DNA from: CAZVNZ01 sp964628515
Lineage (GTDB): Bacteria > Bacillota > Clostridia > Christensenellales > Christensenellaceae
Assembly (NCBI GenBank): GCA_964628515.1
Contig: CAZVNZ010000048.1
Coordinates: 1-12,516, forward strand
Length of the DNA stretch: 12,516 nt
Direction: 5' to 3'
The notes beneath the pieces are model-generated. The model saw only the letters and a list, made by a program, of their open reading frames with translations, was not told the origin of the DNA and did no database searches. The stretch's first letter is position 1. Each line of letters begins with the position of its first letter. The position numbers were made by a program, and so were the translations under genes. Shown one piece after another: positions 1 through 8,229 of the stretch.

Positions 1-97
1 TATTTTATCACTTTGTTCGAGAATTATCTCTCTACTTTTATTGTAGTACTCCAAAATATAATTTTTTAAATAGAAGGTATAGTATTGAAAAAAAAAG

Positions 98-126
98 TTG
101 ACGTTTATAAACCTATAAGCTATTAT
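98..126 (+). promoter_or_regulatory. Probable sigma-A promoter of the two-component operon
   Basis: TTGACG at 98-103 and TATTAT at 121-126 are separated by exactly 17 bp. Each hexamer matches the vegetative consensus at five of six positions. An A-tract of about nine bases lies directly upstream (88-96) and could serve as an UP-like element. Transcription would start near 133, leaving a leader of about 180 nt before the kinase start at 313. This is a motif reading only. In such AT-rich DNA some chance matches are expected, but the spacing and both hexamers are good. Confidence 0.65.
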
Positions 127-300
127 TATAAAGTAGAAATTACAAACCCAAAATAACCATATAGATATTAAATCAAAAGCAACAAAAAAGTGGTTGCACT
201 ACGTAAATACTTACTAATGTTTTGATTTGCAAAGCATTTAAAACATAACTAAATTAATGTAATAATGACATATATTATTTTATGTTACAGCAGTAAACAT
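127..300 (+). other. Long 5' leader without a gene, with two inverted repeats
   Basis: No open frame with a start and ribosome binding site is visible on either strand here. A perfect 9-bp inverted repeat (AAATCAAAA at 170-178, TTTTGATTT at 220-228) encloses about 41 nt. A second, shorter one (ATGTTAC at 282-288, GTAAACAT at 293-300, with one bulged A) sits directly upstream of the kinase ribosome binding site. Either could be an operator or an RNA hairpin. I recognise no known riboswitch. The AT-rich composition makes chance repeats likely. Confidence 0.35.
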
Positions 301-312
301 AGGTGATCTTAA

Positions 313-2154
313 GTGAAAAAATTTAGTAAAACAGCTTATTTTATTAAACGCAGTTTGCAATTTAGGATAGCACTTGTATTTGTGTTAATGGTGTTAATTC
401 CTGTTATTATAAACGGAATTAACAACGAAAACATCATAACGGAAGAAATAGAAAGCATTGTTACCGCCAATACTACAGATGCTATTAAACAGCAACTACA
501 ACTTATAGATGATGTTTACAACAGATTAATTGATATTGCTAACGATGTTATGATACGCCCCGAAATTAAAAACACCCTTTCCAAATATAACGGTATTCAT
601 ACAGACGAGGGCATCAGCCAGTACAATTATTTAAGAGAACAGCTAAACACGGCATTTATAGGCAGATCCGGAATTGAGGATGTGTATTTAATATCTAAAA
701 AGTACGATATATACAATAAAGACAGCATAGACAAGCAATTAATTATTTGTACCAATAAATTTATTCAACCTACAGATTTAATAAATAACAGTTGGTTTAA
801 TATAGTAAGAAAAAATCCCGAAATTACGCAATTTATTGTTGCGCCAAAAGGAGACAGCGGAAGAGATTTATACAATTATTCCAACGATGAAAAAATTTTC
901 TTAATAAAAGGGTTTAAGGATATTCAAACCAACAAATATATCGGAGAAATTGTTGTTGTAATGTCTCGTAGCAATCTTACAGAAATATTCTCCAATTTTG
1001 GCGACCAACTAAATTATTCCAGACGTATTACAGATGTAAACGGCACAGTAATACACGAATATGCTTTCGATGAAAATATAACAGATTTTTTTATAAAAAA
1101 TGCCAAAGACGATATTTCCGCTAACAGTATTGTGGAGTCTTACAGCACTACAATAGATAATAAAGATTATCTTATTGTACGAGGAAAATCGAAGTTATCC
1201 GGTGTTAATATTAACTATGCAATACCAAAAAATGTAATGCTAAACAAAATAAACGATATTAGAAGCGTTAATGCAATAAGCCTGTTTATTTGCTTAACCT
1301 TAGCGTTTTCTGTTATGGTAATCATTTTTAAAGGAGTGCTCATCCCCATTTATGATTTGCGCAATAAAATGTATAAGGTAGAAATCGGAGATTTAAGTGC
1401 AAAATCCAACGTAATAAAGAAAAACGAAATCGGAGAGCTTTCCGAAAGCTTCAACAAAATGGTGGACAGCATTGCCGAGCAGAAAAAATTGCTGTTGGAT
1501 GGAGAGCAAAAAAAACGCAAATTAGAGTTAGCGGCACTACAAGCACAAATTAATCCCCACTTTTTATACAATACATTAGACTCTATAAAATGGATGGCAA
1601 GAGCTCAAGGAAACGACAGTATAACGAAAATTGCTCAATCTCTGATACATTTGCTTAAAAAAACAATTAGCGACACCAAAGAATTTACTACAATAGACGA
1701 GGAAATGAATAACTTAAGCTATTATATAGAAATTCAGCGCATAAGGTATGTAAATTCCTTTGATTACGTTGTAGAAATAGATAAAGATACTCAAAAGTGC
1801 AGTATTCCAAAATTGATTCTACAACCTATTGTAGAAAATGCACTTTTTCATGGTATATATAATTGTGGGCGAAGAGGAGAAATAAAAGTTACTATAGCCA
1901 AAGATATTCACGACGTATTAATTAAAATCAGAGATAACGGCAAGGGTATGGAAAATGTTAATGTAGAAGAACTTACACAAAAGCCAAGAAACGAATCCTT
2001 TAGTGGAATTGGTTTGGATAACGTTAAAGAAAGAATTAAAATCTATTATGGAGAAAACTATGGATTAAATTTCGAGAGTATAAAAGGAGAATATACTTTA
2101 GTTACAATTAAAATACCATTTATTATTGCAAGCGAGGAAAATAAAAATGTATAA
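313..2154 (+). CDS. YesM-type membrane sensor histidine kinase
   Basis: This is the sensor of a two-component system. It should autophosphorylate on a histidine and pass the phosphate to the regulator encoded next. Visible order: a transmembrane helix at about 19-35, an extracytoplasmic sensor region at about 37-318 (dCache-like in size), a second helix at about 321-342, a HAMP linker, then the kinase core. The phosphoacceptor is His416 in QINPHFLYNTLDSI, the signature of the LytS/YesM (His_kinase) family. The N box has VEN at 507-509, the G1 box is DNGKGM at 541-546, and the G2 box is SGIGLDN at 564-570. The GTG start at 313 is chosen because AGGTGA lies at 301-306, six bases upstream. The gene overlaps the regulator by 8 nt, so the two are translationally coupled. 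The ligand cannot be read from the sequence. The downstream ABC transporter and glycosidases suggest a carbohydrate signal. Confidence 0.95.
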   Translation: MKKFSKTAYFIKRSLQFRIALVFVLMVLIPVIINGINNENIITEEIESIVTANTTDAIKQQLQLIDDVYNRLIDIANDVMIRPEIKNTLSKYNGIHTDEGISQYNYLREQLNTAFIGRSGIEDVYLISKKYDIYNKDSIDKQLIICTNKFIQPTDLINNSWFNIVRKNPEITQFIVAPKGDSGRDLYNYSNDEKIFLIKGFKDIQTNKYIGEIVVVMSRSNLTEIFSNFGDQLNYSRRITDVNGTVIHEYAFDENITDFFIKNAKDDISANSIVESYSTTIDNKDYLIVRGKSKLSGVNINYAIPKNVMLNKINDIRSVNAISLFICLTLAFSVMVIIFKGVLIPIYDLRNKMYKVEIGDLSAKSNVIKKNEIGELSESFNKMVDSIAEQKKLLLDGEQKKRKLELAALQAQINPHFLYNTLDSIKWMARAQGNDSITKIAQSLIHLLKKTISDTKEFTTIDEEMNNLSYYIEIQRIRYVNSFDYVVEIDKDTQKCSIPKLILQPIVENALFHGIYNCGRRGEIKVTIAKDIHDVLIKIRDNGKGMENVNVEELTQKPRNESFSGIGLDNVKERIKIYYGENYGLNFESIKGEYTLVTIKIPFIIASEENKNV

Positions 2155-3724
2155 GGTTTTACTTGTTGATGACGATTTAATAGTAAGAGTGGGCATTAAA
2201 GTTATGGTTGATTGGTCTTTGTATAATTTAGAAATAATAGATGAAGCCTCGGACGGCAAACAAGCATTGCAATTGTTTAGAGAATATCTGCCCGAAGTTG
2301 TTTTTACAGATATAAGAATGCCAAATATGGACGGAGTAGAATTACTCAAGGCAATTAGGCAGATAGATCAACATTGCAAAATCATTATGCTTACAAATTT
2401 TGATGATAAAGAATACATAAAAGAAGCGCTACGACTTGGGGCTAACGATTTTATAACCAAAAATGAGTTGGACGAAGATTTTTTAAACAATATGCTTAAA
2501 AAGCTTGCTAAAGATTTAGATTCTATGCAAGAAAATGGTTATTATAACAAACCAACTATGCCTTCTTTTACGGATAACAAAAAACAATTTTTAGCCAAGC
2601 TGATTAATAAGGCATACGATGAGGAATCAATAGAAGAAAATTTTGTAAAAGATGTACTAAACGGAGAGCAAAAAGAGTTTAATTGTGCTATTATTTGCGT
2701 ACGATATGAATACTACGATAATAACGAGAATGCTCCTTTTTCTAATAATGCCTACCTATTAAATCTTGTGCAAGGAGCAATAGACAAAGGATACGAAAAT
2801 ACTATTGCGCTAAACGAATACCATAACTGTATAAAAATACTAATTACAAAGTATTCTTCTAAACTTTATAAGGATGAATTAAAAGACATTTGCTCAAGTA
2901 TAATTAATACCGTTTGTTTATACCTAAAGGTGTTAATTAAATGCTCTATAAGCAATATTATTGATACTTCCGCAGAGGTTAAAAATCTACTTAAAAACGC
3001 TTTTCAAGCGGAGTTGATTTCCTCTGTTGTCAATAGCCAAATAACTGCTTTTGACGAAATATTGGCTAATAATATTTCCATAGAAAATACCGCAACAGCA
3101 TATAACGACCAACTAAGCAGATTACATATATGCGATTTTGGCGAGTTAAATCAAGCAAAAGAAATTTGCCTAAATTTAATAGATACCATTTACGAAAGAA
3201 AAAACGCAACACTTAAATACGTTTTTTGCAACGAATTTGCATCATGGTACAATAGATTAATAAACAGAACGGATATTGGAATTATTACCAATGGAATAGA
3301 CGGACAAACGCTAACCGATAGCTTTAGCAAAGAGCATTTACTAAAAAAAATAAATGAGTATTTTGATAAAATAATCTCTTTAAATAAAGAGAGCTCTCAT
3401 ACGGGAAACGATGTAGTAGACGCGGTAATTGCGTATGTAAAAGAAAATTACTCCAGGCAAATTACATTACTTGATATGGCTACAAAGGTGCATTTATCAA
3501 AAAACTATTTAAGTGGTTTGTTTTCTAATGTTACAGGCGTCAGTTTTATAGATTTTGTTACACATTATAAAATAAAAAAAGCTACAGATTTTTTAACCAT
3601 GACAACTTTAAGAATAGATGAAATATCAACACTCGTAGGGTTTTCTTCCACAAGATATTTTTCTCAAACATTTAAACACATTATGGGTAAATCTCCAACA
3701 GAATACAGGCACATATATAAATAG
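2147..3724 (+). CDS. YesN-type response regulator with AraC DNA-binding domain
   Basis: This is the partner regulator of the upstream kinase, 525 aa. The N-terminal receiver domain (about 1-120) has the acidic pocket at Asp8-Asp10, the phosphoacceptor Asp55 in FTDIRMPNMDG, Thr83 and Lys105. A middle region of about 300 residues has no motif I can name, which is typical of the YesN group. The C-terminus (about 425-525) is an AraC-type double helix-turn-helix ending in GFSSTRYFSQTFKHIMGKSPTEYR. The ATG at 2147 is preferred over the in-frame TTG at 2126 because GAGGA lies at 2134-2138 and the receiver domain begins right at MYKVLLVDDD. The gene overlaps the kinase end. By analogy with this family it is expected to activate the adjacent sugar-uptake operon, probably by binding within 3725-3860. 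Confidence 0.95.
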   Translation: MYKVLLVDDDLIVRVGIKVMVDWSLYNLEIIDEASDGKQALQLFREYLPEVVFTDIRMPNMDGVELLKAIRQIDQHCKIIMLTNFDDKEYIKEALRLGANDFITKNELDEDFLNNMLKKLAKDLDSMQENGYYNKPTMPSFTDNKKQFLAKLINKAYDEESIEENFVKDVLNGEQKEFNCAIICVRYEYYDNNENAPFSNNAYLLNLVQGAIDKGYENTIALNEYHNCIKILITKYSSKLYKDELKDICSSIINTVCLYLKVLIKCSISNIIDTSAEVKNLLKNAFQAELISSVVNSQITAFDEILANNISIENTATAYNDQLSRLHICDFGELNQAKEICLNLIDTIYERKNATLKYVFCNEFASWYNRLINRTDIGIITNGIDGQTLTDSFSKEHLLKKINEYFDKIISLNKESSHTGNDVVDAVIAYVKENYSRQITLLDMATKVHLSKNYLSGLFSNVTGVSFIDFVTHYKIKKATDFLTMTTLRIDEISTLVGFSSTRYFSQTFKHIMGKSPTEYRHIYK

Positions 3725-3897
3725 TAATATTTCTTACATTTTGTAAAATAACATACATTTTTACATTGATTTTCGCAAATAAAAAACTAAATTGTTAAAA
3801 ATATGTGAATAAACTTGAGCAAGATAGGAATATGTTGTGTAGAAAATTTATGTTCGTTTTTGTATGATTATATAAAATATATATACCGGAGGTAAAC
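3725..3897 (+). promoter_or_regulatory. Probable regulated promoter region of the transporter operon
   Basis: This is a 173-bp gap between the regulator and the binding-protein gene, the longest gap between genes in the window. TATGAT at 3863-3868 is the best -10 candidate, but nothing 16-18 bp upstream resembles TTGACA. That pattern would fit a promoter needing an activator. Upstream there is a small palindrome, TTACA-TTT-TGTAA at 3734-3746, and TACATT occurs three times (3735, 3754, 3762), giving possible half-sites for the AraC-type regulator. GGAGGT at 3888-3893 is the ribosome binding site of the next gene. The promoter and operator assignments are inference from AT-rich sequence. Confidence 0.4.
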
Positions 3898-5247
3898 ATG
3901 AAGAAGATAGTTGTAACTTTATTGGTCTTGGTTATGGTGTGTGCATTGGTTGTAAGCTGTGCGACACCGGCACCTGCTCCCGCAGCGGATGCAAATGCTC
4001 CTGCTGATGCTAAAGCAGATGCTCCTGCCGATGCACAAACAGATGCTCCGTCGGAAGCACCAAAAGCGGAAGGAACTCTAACCTTTAGAACATTAAACAG
4101 CACAGGTTGGCATAACGATGCCTTCGAGGCACTAATTCCGGAGCTGGAAAAAGAGTATAACATTAAAATCCAAAACGAAGCATACGATTGGAACACCTAC
4201 GAGGGCAAACAGCGTTTGGCAGGTGCTTCTAAAGGCGGAGAATACGATTTAATATTCTTGCCGGGTAATGCAGTAAACACATTTGTTAAAGCCGGAGCAT
4301 TAAGAGATGTAACCGATGTGGTAAATACGGTTGCTCCCGATAACGATACAGATATTTACGAATCTGTTAAAAAGTTCTGCATAGTAGACGACAAATGGTA
4401 CGTTTCCCCCTATTTAGCGGAGTCTATGGTGTATTTTTACAGAACAGACTTAATTTCGCAGGACGAATTACCCACAACAATAGACGAAATGTACGAGCTT
4501 GGGAAAGCTAAAAAGAGCGGAGATGTATACGGTCTTGCAATTCCGGCAGGCCCAGGAGAAGGTTCTTGCTCGTTTTGGAGCTACTTCTTATGGTCGTATG
4601 GCGGAGATTATTTTGACGACAAATGGGAGCCTCAATTAAACACACCCGAAGCTGTACAAGCAGCAGAGATGTTTGCAAAAATAGCTAAAGATTGCGCACC
4701 TCAAGGTGTAACAACTTGGCAAAACGAAGAAACGGTAGCGGCATTCCAAAGTGGCACACTTGCATCTATGGTAATGTGGCCGGGGTATCACTCTATGTTA
4801 ATAGATTCTGCTACAAGCAAGGTTGCGGATAATGTAGGAGTTGCGGCAGTACCCGCAGGCCCTAACGGAGCAAAACCACGCTTTGGCACATGGGGACTTG
4901 GAATTACCAACACCTGTGCGGAAGAAAAAGTAGAAATTGCTAAAAAAATAGTAGAGAAGTATACAAGCCCGGAAAAAACAAACGAATACGCAAAAATAAC
5001 TTCTACTCACTCTAAAAAAGCAAATGCAAATCCCGATAATATTGCTGTAAATAAAACAATGGAAGCAAGTGCGGGCACCCTTGATTTTGCAGACGAAAGA
5101 CCGCCTATACCCGAGTTAAACCTATACGTACCGGCAGTTGGTGCGGCAATTAACTCCATTGCCGCAGGTACACCTGCTCAAGAAACCCTTGATGCACTTA
5201 ACGTTGAGGTAAGAAAGATTATGGAAGACGGCGGATACTATAACTAA
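3898..5247 (+). CDS. ABC transporter solute-binding lipoprotein (sugar, family 1)
   Basis: This is an extracellular lipid-anchored binding protein that delivers a carbohydrate to the permeases encoded just downstream. The N-terminus has a lysine pair, a hydrophobic core and a lipobox ending VVSC, with Cys21 as the lipidated residue. A low-complexity Ala/Pro/Asp linker covers about 22-57, including three 8-residue units starting at Ala34. The mature domain starts near GTLTFRTLN and has the size and layout of a family 1 (CUT1) sugar-binding protein: an early EYDLIFLPG segment, a central aromatic-rich part, and a C-terminal region with TSPEKTNEYAK. The ATG at 3898 follows GGAGGT. Substrate is not evident from the sequence. 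The GH4 enzymes in the operon suggest a short alpha-linked glycoside. An antisense open frame over the 5' end is a by-product of the Ala/Pro-rich coding bias. Confidence 0.92.
   Translation: MKKIVVTLLVLVMVCALVVSCATPAPAPAADANAPADAKADAPADAQTDAPSEAPKAEGTLTFRTLNSTGWHNDAFEALIPELEKEYNIKIQNEAYDWNTYEGKQRLAGASKGGEYDLIFLPGNAVNTFVKAGALRDVTDVVNTVAPDNDTDIYESVKKFCIVDDKWYVSPYLAESMVYFYRTDLISQDELPTTIDEMYELGKAKKSGDVYGLAIPAGPGEGSCSFWSYFLWSYGGDYFDDKWEPQLNTPEAVQAAEMFAKIAKDCAPQGVTTWQNEETVAAFQSGTLASMVMWPGYHSMLIDSATSKVADNVGVAAVPAGPNGAKPRFGTWGLGITNTCAEEKVEIAKKIVEKYTSPEKTNEYAKITSTHSKKANANPDNIAVNKTMEASAGTLDFADERPPIPELNLYVPAVGAAINSIAAGTPAQETLDALNVEVRKIMEDGGYYN
3997..4068 (+). repeat. Three 24-bp tandem units encoding the lipoprotein linker
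   Basis: Units at 3997-4020, 4021-4044 and 4045-4068 encode APADAKAD, APADAQTD and APSEAPKA (residues 34-57). The first two differ at only a few bases, and the third is degenerate. They form the flexible, acidic tether between lipid anchor and binding domain. Such units can change copy number by slippage, so linker length may vary between strains. Confidence 0.8.
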
Positions 5248-5275
5248 CTTAAAACACTAATCAAATAAACAAAAT

Positions 5276-5312
5276 ATGATACCTCGTCTTAACTAAAAAG
5301 GTGAGGTATCAT
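5276..5312 (+). terminator. Hairpin between binding-protein and permease genes
   Basis: ATGATACCTC at 5276-5285 pairs perfectly with GAGGTATCAT at 5303-5312. Three inner pairs (GTC 5286-5288 with GGT 5300-5302, two of them G-U) extend the stem to 13 bp with an 11-nt loop. The stem is followed by TATTAAAAATCTTGTTT, not by a clean run of Ts. It therefore looks more like a partial terminator or an mRNA-stabilising hairpin than a full stop. In sugar ABC operons such a hairpin commonly gives more binding protein than permease. The permeases lack an obvious separate promoter, which supports read-through. Confidence 0.75.
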
Positions 5313-5362
5313 TATTAAAAATCTTGTTTAACATCAACGGTATGTTGAAGAAAGGACGTAAT

Positions 5363-6268
5363 ATGAAAGGTCATACTTGGTCAAGAAAAATAACTTCGGA
5401 TAGATATGCCCCCTATGTTTTTCTTTCTCCGACAATAATCTTGTTTATAGCCATTTTTTTGTTTCCCATTATTTTTGTAATCGGCTCCAGTTTTACAAAT
5501 TGGAATTTATTAAGACCGGATGCAGGCATTAATTTTATTGGGTTTAAAAACTTCTCGGATTTATTAACAGACCCTAACATTTGGGGTTCTATCGGAAATA
5601 CTGCTGTATTTACTTTGGTATCCGTGCCTTTAAGCATTATTTTAGGGTTGCTTTTGGCAATTATTATGGACAAGCTTACAAGGGGAAAAAAGTTAGTGGA
5701 AACATTGTTGCTTATTCCTATGATGATAGCACCAATAGCAATATTTCTTTCTTTTAGATTTATGTTTGAGCCTACTTACGGCATTGTAAACAAACTGCTT
5801 GCATTAATGGGTGTGGAAGGTCCCGGTTGGTTTTCTTCTGTAGATACAGCTATGTTTACAGTAATTTTAGTGGAATTATGGAGAACAGTACCATTTGTTT
5901 ATATCGTTTTATATGCGGCATTACAAACCCTGCCAAGCGATCCTTTTGAGGCGGCAAAGGTGGACGGAGCAGGTCCCTTTCAAACTTTTAAAAGCATAAC
6001 TATACCTTTAATTAAACCAACTTTATTGGTAATAACTATTGTTAGAGTAATGGATGCCATAAGGGCATTTGATATAATTTACGTACTTACCCGAGGAGGC
6101 CCTGCAAATGCAACAAAAACAATACAGTACATTTGCTATGAAATGGCATTTTCAGGATTTGCGGTAGGCAAAGGCAGTGCCCTTGCAATTATTATTGTGG
6201 TAATAATCTTACTTTGCGGTTTCTTTCTTATAAGAGCAATGAACAAAGCAAAGCAAGAACAACTTTAG
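5363..6268 (+). CDS. Sugar ABC transporter permease, MalF/UgpA type
   Basis: This is one of the two membrane subunits of the CUT1 importer, 301 aa. Six hydrophobic segments are visible, at about 17-40, 80-100, 110-133, 160-190, 213-240 and 270-294. The EAA loop that contacts the ATPase reads EAAKVDGAGPFQTFKSITIP from Glu196, matching the family consensus EAA---DGA---------I-LP. The ATG at 5363 is chosen because AAAGGA lies at 5351-5356. In-frame TTG 5324 and ATG 5342 have no such site and would add residues not usual for the family. The next gene follows after 10 nt. No ATP-binding subunit is encoded in the window, so a shared MsmX/UgpC-type ATPase elsewhere in the genome is expected. Confidence 0.94.
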   Translation: MKGHTWSRKITSDRYAPYVFLSPTIILFIAIFLFPIIFVIGSSFTNWNLLRPDAGINFIGFKNFSDLLTDPNIWGSIGNTAVFTLVSVPLSIILGLLLAIIMDKLTRGKKLVETLLLIPMMIAPIAIFLSFRFMFEPTYGIVNKLLALMGVEGPGWFSSVDTAMFTVILVELWRTVPFVYIVLYAALQTLPSDPFEAAKVDGAGPFQTFKSITIPLIKPTLLVITIVRVMDAIRAFDIIYVLTRGGPANATKTIQYICYEMAFSGFAVGKGSALAIIIVVIILLCGFFLIRAMNKAKQEQL

Positions 6269-6278
6269 GGGGTAAAAA

Positions 6279-7103
6279 ATGAGTACAAACAAAGCATTAA
6301 AAGTAGGTGGAATATTATTATTGTTGGTATTACTTACATTTTTTATGGTTCCTCTTATGCTGATGATATATAATTCCTTTTTAAATACATCGGATTTACT
6401 TGCACCGGGAATAAGTTTTACTAACCCCGTTACCTTTAATAACTATTTTTCTGTATTTGAAAACGCAAGCTTTGCCCAAGCGGTACTTAACAGCGTAATA
6501 GTTTCTGTATGTGTAACGGCCTTAACCGTAGTATGCGGTGCAACCTCTGCATATGCCTTTACAAGATTTAGGGTATTTGGAAGCGAGCAGCTCTCCAACT
6601 CCATTTTAATAGCAAGAATGATACCATCCGTAGTTTTGGCAATACCCTTATATATTGTTGGGCAAAATTTAAACATTTTAAATACCTATTTTATTTTAAT
6701 TGTTGCCATAACAACCTTTGCACTACCCTTTCAAATATGGATGCTCCTTGGGTTTTTTGCACAGATACCAAAATCCTTAGATGAGTCTGCAAGGATAGAC
6801 GGTTGCTCTTACTATCAGGCATTTTCCAAAGTTATACTGCCTGCGGTATCTCCCGGTCTTGCGGCAACGGCAATTATGACCTTCTTCTTTTCTTGGAACG
6901 AGTTATTTTTTGTACTTGTGCTTGCAGGCATAGATACTAAAACTGCGCCCATGGCAATAATGGATTTTATGGGCTACAGAAATTTCGATTGGGGTGCAAT
7001 TTTAGCAAGTGGTGTGGTGCTTATGATACCTACATTAATAATAGGCATTATTCTAAAGCGCTATATGGTAAGCGGTTTAACCGCAGGTGCCGTTAAAGGT
7101 TAA
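6279..7103 (+). CDS. Sugar ABC transporter permease, MalG/UgpE type
   Basis: This is the second membrane subunit of the importer, 274 aa, a usual length for the MalG group. Hydrophobic segments lie at about 8-30, 65-95, 108-130, 135-160, 193-215 and 240-265. The EAA loop reads ESARIDGCSYYQAFSKVILP from Glu169, with Ser170 and Cys176 replacing the more common alanines. The C-terminal LTAGAVKG ending is characteristic of this subfamily. AGGGGGT directly overlaps the stop of the previous gene and sets the ATG at 6279. It should pair with the upstream permease to form the translocation pore. Confidence 0.94.
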   Translation: MSTNKALKVGGILLLLVLLTFFMVPLMLMIYNSFLNTSDLLAPGISFTNPVTFNNYFSVFENASFAQAVLNSVIVSVCVTALTVVCGATSAYAFTRFRVFGSEQLSNSILIARMIPSVVLAIPLYIVGQNLNILNTYFILIVAITTFALPFQIWMLLGFFAQIPKSLDESARIDGCSYYQAFSKVILPAVSPGLAATAIMTFFFSWNELFFVLVLAGIDTKTAPMAIMDFMGYRNFDWGAILASGVVLMIPTLIIGIILKRYMVSGLTAGAVKG

Positions 7104-7116
7104 TTAGGGGGCAGTA

Positions 7117-8220
7117 ATGATAAACAAAGAAAACTGGGTGCAAACCCAAGCTAAATTTACAGAGTTTTGGGCTTTAGAAAACCACGACAGACCGCTAATT
7201 GAGCTGTGGGGAATAAATGAAAATTATAAGCAAAAGAAATTTACACCTCCTAAAACCATAAAAGATAGGTGGTTGGACGCCGAGTACACAGAAAAAACCC
7301 AAAGGGATCAAATGCAAAGCAGATACTATGCTTTTGAGGCGTTTCCCACCTTTATGGTTAATTTAGGGCCGGATATTTTAGGCGCAATTTTAGGAGATGA
7401 TATAGAATTTGCGGAAGAAACCTCCTACTCCAAGCATTTAATGCAAGGGGAGGATTATGCAAGCTACGATTTTACTCTAAATAAAAATAACTACTGGTAT
7501 AAAACATTAATGGATATGACTTCCTACATTGCAAAACAGGCAAAAGGGGAATATATGGTGGGGTTATCGGATTTTCATCCGGGGTGCGATGCGTTGGTAT
7601 CTTTGAGAGGCCCTCAAAACTTGTGTCTCGATTTATCCGATTACGAAAACGAGGTTAAAAAAGCTACTTTTGAGATATTTAATACTTTTAAAGAAGTATT
7701 AACGGACAGCTATAATTTACTCAGTAAATATCAACAAGGAAGCACAACATGGATGCACCTGTGGCACAAAAGACTGTGGTATGTAACCTCCTGCGATTTT
7801 TGCGGTCTTATTTCTCCTCAAATGTTTGATGATTTTGTTGAAGAAGAGTTAAGAATGGAAATAGATTTTTTAGAGGAGTCTATATTTCATCTTGATGGTC
7901 CATTAGCTATAAATCTGCATCTAAATAAAATTTTAACTTACGAGAAACTTAAGGGTGTGCAACTGACCTACGGAGCAGGAGCAGGCAGTTCTGCCGATTG
8001 GATTTTGGAATGTAAGAAAATTCAAGCTGCGGGTAAAGCCTTGCATTTAAGCGTTGCTCCAAAAGATATTCCCGTTTTATTGGAGCATTTAAAGCCGGAG
8101 GGGTTTTTTATGGATGTATCAAGAGAGCCTTACAGCTATAATTCTAAGCCTTTTTCCGCAGAAGAAGCTAAAGAGATAGAAAAAACAATAGAAAACTGCT
8201 ATAAAAAAAGATTATTTTAG
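7117..8220 (+). CDS. URO-D/MtaA superfamily protein, HLDG type, function unknown
   Basis: This is a 367-aa cytoplasmic protein with no signal peptide or membrane segment. From remembered family features it belongs to the uroporphyrinogen decarboxylase superfamily (TIM barrel), in a group often labelled URO-D-like or corrinoid-protein methyltransferase-like. Supporting segments: DFHPGCDALVSLRGPQNLC in the middle, CDFCGLISPQMFDDFVEEEL, and FHLDGPLA at 257-264 followed by TYGAGAGSS. In MtaA/MtbA methyltransferases the equivalent stretch has an H-x-C zinc-binding pair. Here His258 is kept but the second position is Asp260, so zinc-dependent thiol activation may be altered or absent. AGGGGG at 7106-7111 sets the ATG. 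It lies 13 nt after the permease gene and is surely in the same operon. Heme synthesis is unlikely, because no other heme gene is near and the context is sugar catabolism. The true substrate is unknown. Confidence 0.75.
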   Translation: MINKENWVQTQAKFTEFWALENHDRPLIELWGINENYKQKKFTPPKTIKDRWLDAEYTEKTQRDQMQSRYYAFEAFPTFMVNLGPDILGAILGDDIEFAEETSYSKHLMQGEDYASYDFTLNKNNYWYKTLMDMTSYIAKQAKGEYMVGLSDFHPGCDALVSLRGPQNLCLDLSDYENEVKKATFEIFNTFKEVLTDSYNLLSKYQQGSTTWMHLWHKRLWYVTSCDFCGLISPQMFDDFVEEELRMEIDFLEESIFHLDGPLAINLHLNKILTYEKLKGVQLTYGAGAGSSADWILECKKIQAAGKALHLSVAPKDIPVLLEHLKPEGFFMDVSREPYSYNSKPFSAEEAKEIEKTIENCYKKRLF

Positions 8221-8229
8221 GTGATATTT

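Noticed and set aside
1..150. An AT-rich frame on the - strand stays open from about 150 down to the window start.
   Set aside because: It has no ATG or supported alternative start with a ribosome binding site, its translation is low-complexity (many Phe, Tyr, Ile), and it overlaps the good + strand promoter.
3815..3843. TTGAGC at 3815 as the -35 of the binding-protein promoter.
   Set aside because: At 17 bp spacing the -10 would be TGTAGA, a poor match, so TATGAT at 3863 is the better anchor.
3795..4196. A 133-codon open frame antisense to the lipoprotein gene.
   Set aside because: It arises from the Ala/Pro/Asp-rich linker repeats read backwards, has no ribosome binding site, and would cover the promoter of the operon.
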